Assembly (NCBI GenBank): GCA_017612495.1
Contig: JAGAFQ010000118.1
Coordinates: 1-11,855 of the forward strand
From: Clostridia bacterium
GTDB taxonomy: Bacteria > Bacillota > Clostridia > Oscillospirales > CAG-272
Reading direction: 5' to 3'
Length of the DNA stretch: 11,855 bases
Shown one piece after another: positions 7,220 through 11,855 of this stretch; position 1 is the stretch's first letter; each line of letters begins with the position of its first letter. Both the position numbers and the translations under genes were made by a program. The notes under the pieces were generated by a model, which was not told the origin of the DNA, ran no database searches, and worked only from the letters and a program-made list of their open reading frames with translations.

Positions 7220-8058
7220 AAATACCTCGCTGTCTTGCCGCCGATTTGGTCAATATGAACGTCAAGCTGATTAAAGGGAATGGCAATGCCCGCTTTTTTG
7301 AGCCCGTCTTGTATCGCGATGTTCGTAAGACGTGTCGCGTTTTCTCTTTGACGGCACTCGCAAATGACCGAAAGACGGTAGGCGATAGAAGAAGAATTAA
7401 ACGCCTGCGTGCCGAGCAATTTGCAATCGGATATGATATCGCAGTTCTTGATATCGTCGGCAATTGCCAAAAGAGCGCCGTAGGCATCCTTATAGTCGAT
7501 GTTATAGGGCATAGGAACGTCGATTATCAGCTCATTTGAAAGCTTTGTTATCTTTTGTATCTCGCGGTTGCATACCGTTATGGTCCTGCCGTCTTTTAAC
7601 ATCTCTATCTTTGTGGTCTTCGGCGAAAATTCAGTTATGATGCCTTCTTCTCCGTCAAATACAACGCCGTCGCCGATGGCAAAAAAGTTATCCGAAATGA
7701 TATACGCGCCCATGATGACGTCTTTTAAGAGGTCCTGCAAAGCAAGACCGATGACGGCGCCGGCGATACCGAGTCCGGTGACGACGGAGGTTACGTTGAT
7801 GCCGCAGAATTGCAAAATGACGATGACGGTGCAAAACAAGATCACGAATTTGACGACGCCTTCAATGACCTTGGCATATGTAAATTTGAGCCCCGAGCTT
7901 TGCTTTGCCTTTCCTTTTATTCTCGTAAAGATCTTTTTCAAAACGAAAAGAGCGATCACGGCGCAAAGTATGGCTATGACGCAGGGAACGGTTATTTTTA
8001 ATAACGCGGCGATACTTTCGGGCATAATTATGTTCGCTTTCGCGATCGGCGAAAGCAT
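7216..8058 (-). CDS. mscS: MscS-family small-conductance mechanosensitive channel
   Basis: The channel opens on membrane tension to release solutes during osmotic downshock. From the ATG at 8058 the protein has 280 residues, the usual MscS size. Two helices (about 18-41 and 66-85) precede the pore helix at 90-110, rich in Gly and Ala (GLGIAGAVIGLALQDLLKD). The beta domain follows (FAIGDGVVFDGEEGIITEFS, 126-145, to TVCNREIQKI) and then the alpha/beta C-terminal part. A TTG at 8094 could extend it by 12 residues. I prefer 8058 because GGGGAG lies five bases before it and the extension (NKPAPHRGER) is unlike the family. The stop codon overlaps the next gene's start. Upstream sequence can fold: see the hairpins at 8066-8078 and 8087-8124. 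Confidence 0.93.
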   Translation of the reverse strand: MLSPIAKANIIMPESIAALLKITVPCVIAILCAVIALFVLKKIFTRIKGKAKQSSGLKFTYAKVIEGVVKFVILFCTVIVILQFCGINVTSVVTGLGIAGAVIGLALQDLLKDVIMGAYIISDNFFAIGDGVVFDGEEGIITEFSPKTTKIEMLKDGRTITVCNREIQKITKLSNELIIDVPMPYNIDYKDAYGALLAIADDIKNCDIISDCKLLGTQAFNSSSIAYRLSVICECRQRENATRLTNIAIQDGLKKAGIAIPFNQLDVHIDQIGGKTARYL

Positions 8059-8065
8059 CCTTTCT

Positions 8066-8078
8066 CCCCTATGCGGGG
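8066..8078 (-). promoter_or_regulatory. Small GC hairpin covering the mscS Shine-Dalgarno site
   Basis: On the minus strand CCCC-GCATA-GGGG forms a 4-bp all-GC stem, and its 3' arm is the GGGG of GGGGAG, the Shine-Dalgarno site for the ATG at 8058. Folding would hide the site, so it could temper mscS translation. The stem is short and may be chance. Confidence 0.3.
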
Positions 8079-8086
8079 CGGGTTTG

Positions 8087-8124
8087 TTTTGCAAAACGAA
8101 AGATCAGTTTGCCGTTTTGCAAAA
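8087..8124 (-). repeat. 12-bp inverted repeat around the stop codon of the YwaF-like gene
   Basis: TTTTGCAAAACG (8087-8098) and CGTTTTGCAAAA (8113-8124) are exact reverse complements with a 14-nt spacer that contains the TGA (8104-8106). No T run follows on the minus strand, so it is not a usual terminator. It may be an mRNA processing or stability element between two operon genes. Confidence 0.6.
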
Positions 8125-8904
8125 AAGAGTTTTGACTTTTTTTGATATGAAAGAAATAAAAATATAAACGCAAAAGAGCAAAAACGTTATCAAAACGTAG
8201 GCAAGAGCCATGATGACGGTCGCTATGGGAGTGTTTGCATACGGCTTGCAGAGCTCTTCTATTATCGGAACGCCGCCCGCATCGTCATAGAGCATCCAGT
8301 TCATATGCGAGACCGAAAAATTTATTGCGATGGGCAGCACCGAAAAAACGGCGTGAAAGCCGCAGGCGCGCAGAGTGTCTGAAAACTTGGGGCGAACGTC
8401 GCCCGACAATAAGAGCCACCAGGCCAAAAAGATCATGGCGGCGTGCCAGATCATACTGTAAAAAGCGCCGAACGTAAAGAACGGATAGTATCTTAAGCCC
8501 TGCAAAAAGAGAGCGTTTGCAAAGCCTCCGGCAAAGCCCAGAGAGACGATCCACTTTTTTGCCCAATCGGCAAAAAAGCCGTCACAAAAGCCGTAAATGA
8601 GAGCTGCCCACATAATTATCGAGCAGGTGTCAAAGGGCAGAAGAGAAGTGTTGAAGCCTCTGTCTGTCGCAACGTCATAGTGCGATTCCCAAATGGTTTT
8701 GATTATGTAAAGGGCGGTTAGGGCAATGCCGATGATGCCCACACTCTTTTTTACCGTTTCTTTTTTGACCTTTCGCAAAAGAAAAGCGAGGGCAAAGGCG
8801 ATAACCACGGTCGCTATAAGGTAAAACGTCTGATAGGCGCTGCCGTAGTGCTGACCGTTATAGCCCTCGATGTTATATTTATAGTCGAAAAAATGATATG
8901 TCAT
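8104..8904 (-). CDS. YwaF-like (TMEM164-type) polytopic membrane protein
   Basis: The 266-residue protein has about seven hydrophobic segments: near 26-43, 53-70, 89-107, 117-135, 141-166, 183-198 and 226-254. Conserved-looking motifs are LPFDTCS (89-95), typical of the LP-xx-C-S pattern of the YwaF/TMEM164 group, and a His in the fifth helix (MIWHAAM, His154). The function of this family in bacteria is not established. The ATG has GGAG (8917-8920) twelve bases upstream, a long spacing. It follows the beta-helix gene by 31 bp and precedes mscS by 45 bp on the same strand, with no terminator in either gap, so it is likely part of one transcript. The membrane topology is sure; the family name is moderate. 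Confidence 0.65.
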   Translation of the reverse strand: MTYHFFDYKYNIEGYNGQHYGSAYQTFYLIATVVIAFALAFLLRKVKKETVKKSVGIIGIALTALYIIKTIWESHYDVATDRGFNTSLLPFDTCSIIMWAALIYGFCDGFFADWAKKWIVSLGFAGGFANALFLQGLRYYPFFTFGAFYSMIWHAAMIFLAWWLLLSGDVRPKFSDTLRACGFHAVFSVLPIAINFSVSHMNWMLYDDAGGVPIIEELCKPYANTPIATVIMALAYVLITFLLFCVYIFISFISKKVKTLFCKTAN

Positions 8905-8935
8905 AGCGGTGATTTTCTCCGTTGTCTCAAATGGA

Positions 8936-9928
8936 TTACATTCTATCTGTAGAGCGGCCGAACTTTGCCGTCAAGATATTTCTTATAAGTGTCGTTTCTG
9001 TTTGTTTTTCTGAAAATACGGGATCGCGCATAACACCGCATCCGCCGTTTTCTGCTGAAAGGAATACGGCTTCGGCATCGTCTTTGAAGCCGGCAGTGAG
9101 GCCGTTTACTATCGAATTGAATTCGCCGTCGGCGCGAAACGCAGTCTGATATTTGCCCATCGACGTCCACCAAAAGCAGAAGCAGTTGTTAAAATGACTC
9201 GGCAAATAAGATTTTGTCACAAAACCGGTGCAGAACTGATCGCTGCAACAAAAATCGTACCGGTTGTTTCCCGCTTCGTCCGAAAATCCCACTGAATTTT
9301 CAAAAGCGGTGAAATCGGAATAATAGAGCGGATGCACATTTCTTAAACTGTTGGCGCTTGAGCGGAGCAAAACTCCGATATCCACCTTGCCTATCCTTAT
9401 GTTCGTTAAGGTGTTGTCATAGCCGTAAATGATTATGCCCGTGTCGCCCGCTTTTCCCGTACCGTTTATCGAAAGATCGTGAATGTCGCAGTCCGACGAG
9501 CCGGAATTTGCGCCGTGATCTATCAAAAGTCCCAAATGCACGTTCTTTATCGAAACGTTTGCAACGCGCGTCTCTCTGCCGCCGGCTATCTCAATGCCGC
9601 AAGCCAAAGACGAGCCGTCGATGATGCCGCCGGTGAAAGAATAGTTGCTGCCGGGTGTCAGAGTATCGTTTGCGGCATCCTTGCCGCCGAGTATCACCAT
9701 TGCCTTATTCGGCTCAAAAGAACTTGCCGCTTTCAGAACGGCATAGTTTTCAAGCTGAAGATCGACGCTTTTTTTCGGGTCTGCGGGGGTGATTATCGGC
9801 TCCGACAAAACGTATGTTCCGTCGGGAAAATAAATAGTGCGGTTCGGGTTTTCGTCTATCACTTTCTGAATTGCCGCCGAAACGGAACTCTTGCCGTCGT
9901 TTTCTATGTAGTCGGTGATGACCAGCAT
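8936..9928 (-). CDS. Right-handed beta-helix (pectate-lyase-3-like) protein without signal peptide
   Basis: The first 45 residues follow the opening of pectate-lyase-superfamily beta-helix proteins: ITDYIENDGKSSVSAAIQKV, then an RTIYFPDGTYVL strand. Repeated short beta turns of the type (N/D)xxI-x-(N/G) follow at about 95-200 (GGIIDGSSL, VSIKNVHLG, DIHDLSING, LTNIRIGKV, GVLLRSSANS), as in a parallel beta helix that binds or cuts polysaccharide. Catalytic residues cannot be assigned. There is no signal peptide, although the family is mostly exported. Cysteines cluster at 227-251 (FCCSDQFC, NCFCFWW). The ATG at 9928 has GGAG (9940-9943) eleven bases upstream. It is first in the envelope operon. 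A sugar-acting role is inference from fold only. Confidence 0.65.
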   Translation of the reverse strand: MLVITDYIENDGKSSVSAAIQKVIDENPNRTIYFPDGTYVLSEPIITPADPKKSVDLQLENYAVLKAASSFEPNKAMVILGGKDAANDTLTPGSNYSFTGGIIDGSSLACGIEIAGGRETRVANVSIKNVHLGLLIDHGANSGSSDCDIHDLSINGTGKAGDTGIIIYGYDNTLTNIRIGKVDIGVLLRSSANSLRNVHPLYYSDFTAFENSVGFSDEAGNNRYDFCCSDQFCTGFVTKSYLPSHFNNCFCFWWTSMGKYQTAFRADGEFNSIVNGLTAGFKDDAEAVFLSAENGGCGVMRDPVFSEKQTETTLIRNILTAKFGRSTDRM

Positions 9929-9988
9929 GCTTTTGCCAACTCCGTTCGTATAATTTTTTAAATATTTTACGCTTTTATCGTCGGCAAA

Positions 9989-10017
9989 ATTATAGCATAA
10001 AATGTAAAAATGTGCAA
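9989..10017 (-). promoter_or_regulatory. Sigma-A promoter of the envelope operon
   Basis: On the minus strand TTGCAC (10012-10017) and a perfect TATAAT (9989-9994) are spaced by 17 bp, giving a start near 9982 and a leader of about 55 nt before the beta-helix gene. The 52 bp between this -35 box and the divergent one at 10070 contain GGCTTTT/AAAAGCC (10038-10044, 10060-10066), a 7-bp inverted repeat that could be a shared control site. Confidence 0.72.
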
Positions 10018-10069
10018 TATTCGCCTTGCGCCTTTGGGGCTTTTGCTCACCGATGTTTGAAAAGCCGTA

Positions 10070-10098
10070 TTGCGCAAAAGCACTATCTGTGCTATACT
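10070..10098 (+). promoter_or_regulatory. Sigma-A promoter of the xis-like/acyltransferase pair, with dyad in the spacer
   Basis: TTGCGC (10070-10075) and TATACT (10093-10098) are spaced by 17 bp, with transcription from about 10105. The spacer holds a perfect dyad AGCAC-TATCT-GTGCT (10079-10093) that touches the -10 box, a good position for a repressor. Self-control by the HTH protein encoded just downstream is possible but not shown. Confidence 0.65.
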
Positions 10099-10138
10099 TA
10101 CCGTGTGCAAAAAATCTTCTGTAAAGGAGAATTTTTAA

Positions 10139-10321
10139 GTGGAAAACGACTATATCGAGCGCTGGTATTCCATGAACGAAATAGCCGAATATCTCGGCAT
10201 CACACGCGATACCGCGCTTGCCTGGATAAAAATCGGTATGCCCGGTGTCAAGGTGGGCAGGATATGGAAATTCAAAATAAGCGAAGTTGACGAGTGGATG
10301 CGCTCATACAAAAAGAAATAA
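10139..10321 (+). CDS. Excisionase-like (HTH_17/MerR-like) small DNA-binding protein
   Basis: The 60-residue protein is almost entirely one winged helix-turn-helix: SMNEIAEYLGITRDTALAWI is the helix-turn-helix, GMPGVKVGRIWKF the wing and KISEVDEWM the final helix. This is the pattern of the excisionase/HTH_17 family, found both in phage Xis proteins and in many small chromosomal regulators. The start is a GTG with AAGGAG (10124-10129) nine bases upstream. A later ATG at codon 12 would remove part of the fold's lead. No integrase or attachment-site repeat is nearby, so a transcription role is more likely than recombination. It is transcribed with the acyltransferase gene 44 bp downstream and diverges from the envelope operon. 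Confidence 0.85.
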   Translation: MENDYIERWYSMNEIAEYLGITRDTALAWIKIGMPGVKVGRIWKFKISEVDEWMRSYKKK

Positions 10322-10365
10322 AAAGTGCATTTGCCGTTATAGTTGACGGCAGAATGGAGATTTTC

Positions 10366-11412
10366 GTGAAAGCAAAATATTATGACCCGCTATTTTATAT
10401 TTCTTCGGATAAGATGCCCTTTACCATACGCATCGAGGTGGAACTTGAAGAGAAAATTCTTGAAAAGTCGCTGCGCTGTGCCGTCGATACGGCGATGCCG
10501 CGATACCCTTATTTTGCCGTGCGCATAGTAAAAAAAGACGGCGAATATCTTGAAGAGCATAACGATAAGCCCGTTCCTACCTATTTCGGCGCAGATGCCA
10601 AAGCGCTTGGCAAAGAAGAAACGAACGGCCATTTGCTGGCGCTTTCTTATTTTGAAAATAAGATCTTTTTTTATGTTTCTCACATCATCACCGACGGCGG
10701 CGGATTTTTCCCGTTTATCAAAACGGTGCTTTATTATTATCTTTGCGACCGCTATCAGACGGTGCTCGATCCCGACGGAATAAATCTTAAAGACGATCCC
10801 TTTTTCGACGATGAGACGGGCAATCCTTTCGACGAAAACAAAATGAAAAATGCCGCGCCGTTTTGCCAAAAGAAACTGCCCGAATATTTCCGTCTGAAAA
10901 GCGGAGGCTACGTTTGCGACCATAAATCAACGGTCTTTCGGCTTTCACTTTCCGAAGAAGAGGTCATGCGTTTCAACTACGACAATGACGGCAGTCCCTG
11001 CGCGCTTTTGTCGTCTTTGATGGCAAAAGCCATTCAAAACGTGCATCCCGACGAGAAAAAGGATATCGTCAGCGCGGTCTCTTTCAATTTGAGGCCCGGG
11101 CTCGGCAATCGGCACAGTTACAGAATGTTATGCAGTGCAATAATGCTTGATTATCCCGACAAAACGAGAGGGACGGATATCACCAAAATGTGCACCTGCT
11201 CGCGCGGTATGACGATGCTGCAAAGTCAGCCCGAAAACGTAATTTTTTATGCCGCTTCCCGCAAAAAGAGAGTGGAAAAACTGCTTGCTTTACCGGATAT
11301 CGAAGAGAAAAAACGCATTTTAGGCGATGACCCCTCGCTGATAACATTGACACAGCATGAAAAGTTCATCATGGAGCTGGATCACATCGCAAAGCGCATT
11401 GGTATTGAGTGA
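10366..11412 (+). CDS. Condensation/alcohol-acetyltransferase-superfamily acyltransferase
   Basis: The 348-residue protein belongs to the chloramphenicol-acetyltransferase-like fold. The active-site HxxxDG motif is HIITDGGG (His106, Asp110) after strand LALSYFENKIFFYVS. The N-terminal PRYPYFAVRIVKKDGEYLEE resembles the opening of AATase-type enzymes, and NLRPGLGNRHSYRML (241-255) recalls the second-lobe NxR strand. Such enzymes transfer acyl groups from CoA or a carrier protein to a hydroxyl or amine; the substrate here is unknown. The start is uncertain: an ATG at 10294 overlaps the previous gene by 28 bp, another ATG is at 10354, but the GTG at 10366 alone has a good GGAG (10356-10359) six bases upstream and starts like a family member (KAKYYDPLFY). 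No terminator is seen after its stop, which lies 9 bp from a convergent gene. Confidence 0.75.
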   Translation: MKAKYYDPLFYISSDKMPFTIRIEVELEEKILEKSLRCAVDTAMPRYPYFAVRIVKKDGEYLEEHNDKPVPTYFGADAKALGKEETNGHLLALSYFENKIFFYVSHIITDGGGFFPFIKTVLYYYLCDRYQTVLDPDGINLKDDPFFDDETGNPFDENKMKNAAPFCQKKLPEYFRLKSGGYVCDHKSTVFRLSLSEEEVMRFNYDNDGSPCALLSSLMAKAIQNVHPDEKKDIVSAVSFNLRPGLGNRHSYRMLCSAIMLDYPDKTRGTDITKMCTCSRGMTMLQSQPENVIFYAASRKKRVEKLLALPDIEEKKRILGDDPSLITLTQHEKFIMELDHIAKRIGIE

Positions 11413-11421
11413 TACATACGG

Positions 11422-11556
11422 TTATCGGTTGAACAGCGTCATTATAAAGGCAATGATAAACAGGACGGCAAGGACGGCAAAAAGGCCCCACTTGCCGTCC
11501 TCTTTTCCAAGTTTATAAGCGATCCATATAAGACTGATAAGTGCAAGTACATACAT
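11422..11556 (-). CDS. Small two-helix membrane protein, 44 residues
   Basis: The ATG at 11556 has GAGG eight bases before it (AGTGAGGCGATCAAA), next to the upstream gene's TGA. The protein starts MYVLALISLIWIAYKLGK, a first membrane helix, then a short charged turn (GKEDGKWG) and a second helix AVLAVLFIIAFIMTLF. It fits a hairpin membrane peptide. I do not recognise a family. A GTG upstream at 11631 would overlap the preceding gene by 65 bp and has no support. A tandem 9-bp repeat, GGACGGCAA at 11463-11471 and 11472-11480, and its complement at 11492-11500 allow alternative hairpins within the coding sequence; they encode the AVLAVL of the second helix. It is probably co-transcribed with the partial gene 10 bp upstream. 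Confidence 0.65.
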   Translation of the reverse strand: MYVLALISLIWIAYKLGKEDGKWGLFAVLAVLFIIAFIMTLFNR

Positions 11557-11566
11557 TTTGATCGCC

Positions 11567-11854
11567 TCACTTTTTGTCGCCGTGATAAAGATAATCGTCT
11601 GCTCCGGCGATCCATTTGTTGTAATCCACACGGATCAGCTTTTGCCCGGACACCGATGAAGCATTGTGAAAAGCCATATGACCGACAAATCCGGGGTGGC
11701 AGAACGACCAGTCATCGTTCAGAGCCAAAATGTTGTCTTCACCGCGCGGCAACGAAAAACCTTCTTCCTTTGCCGTGACAGCAAATTGATGGAATGTTCC
11801 CGAGGAACCGAGCCAGAGATAAACCTTTCCTTTCAGAGTGTAGAGTTCTTTGAT
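11567..11854 (-). CDS. Unrecognised protein, C-terminal part (partial)
   Basis: An open frame enters from the right edge and ends at TGA (11567-11569), giving 95 residues with no internal stop. It starts IKELYTLKGKVYLWLGSSGT and contains WSFCHPGFVGHMAFHNAS and a final Asp/Tyr-rich tail ADDYLYHGDKK. It looks globular, with aromatic and His residues, and has no membrane segment. I recognise no domain. It is followed after 10 bp by the small membrane protein gene, whose Shine-Dalgarno site overlaps this stop, so the two are likely translated from one message. Confidence 0.6.
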   Translation of the reverse strand: MKELYTLKGKVYLWLGSSGTFHQFAVTAKEEGFSLPRGEDNILALNDDWSFCHPGFVGHMAFHNASSVSGQKLIRVDYNKWIAGADDYLYHGDKK

Positions 11855-11855
11855 A

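Noticed and set aside
8059..8094. TTG at 8094 as mscS start
   Set aside because: The ATG at 8058 has GGGGAG at a good distance, and the added residues are not MscS-like.
10011..10110. Two TGTGCAA direct repeats (10011-10017, 10104-10110) in the divergent promoter region
   Set aside because: The 7-base match is short and one copy overlaps the -35 box of the operon promoter. Chance is sufficient explanation.
10139..10321. Excisionase-like gene as a sign of an integrated element
   Set aside because: No integrase, transposase, phage gene or direct att repeats are seen. This small HTH family is common as chromosomal regulators, and base composition does not change here.

Overview
The window looks like a chromosomal segment of a low-to-mid GC Firmicute, most likely an uncultured member of the Clostridia. 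The signs are Shine-Dalgarno sites of the AGGAG type, sigma-A promoters with 17-18 bp spacers, compact intrinsic terminators, and proteins resembling clostridial families. I see no rRNA, tRNA, CRISPR array, insertion sequence, integrase or phage structural gene.

Left part (1-1745): the C-terminal end of a probable isopropylmalate/homocitrate-synthase-like enzyme converges on a minus-strand ATP-grasp ligase. They meet at a perfect 24-bp hairpin that holds the ligase stop codon. The ligase reading frame is broken near 1470: an ATG with good ribosome-binding and promoter sites lies at 1568, in a different frame from the body of the protein. One missing base in a short homopolymer explains this.

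Plus-strand metal and sulfur genes (1676-4523): a P1B-type heavy-metal ATPase (Zn/Cd/Pb type by its membrane residues) is driven by a clear promoter bracketed by two copies of a 17-bp operator-like sequence. It is followed by cysK (cysteine synthase), which has its own consensus promoter overlapping the ATPase stop codon. A bidirectional terminator at 4529-4557 separates cysK from the next, convergent gene.

Minus-strand genes (4557-9928): first a PlsC-like acyltransferase with a zinc ribbon and an extra C-terminal part, with its own promoter. Then comes a probable four-gene envelope operon, transcribed from 9928 down to 5999: a right-handed beta-helix protein, a YwaF-like integral membrane protein, an MscS-type mechanosensitive channel and a membrane-anchored or secreted NlpC/P60-type peptidase. 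The last two overlap by ATGA. A hairpin terminator follows at 5912-5934.

Right part (9929-11855): the envelope operon is divergent from a small excisionase-like helix-turn-helix gene and an acyltransferase of the condensation/alcohol-acetyltransferase superfamily. The window ends with two minus-strand genes: a 44-residue membrane protein and the C-terminal part of an unrecognised protein.

The genes mostly look like ordinary chromosomal envelope, metal and sulfur functions. The points that most deserve attention are the frameshifted ligase, the paired operators of the metal ATPase, the acyltransferase/zinc-ribbon fusion, and the xis-like gene paired with a condensation-fold enzyme without any integrase.
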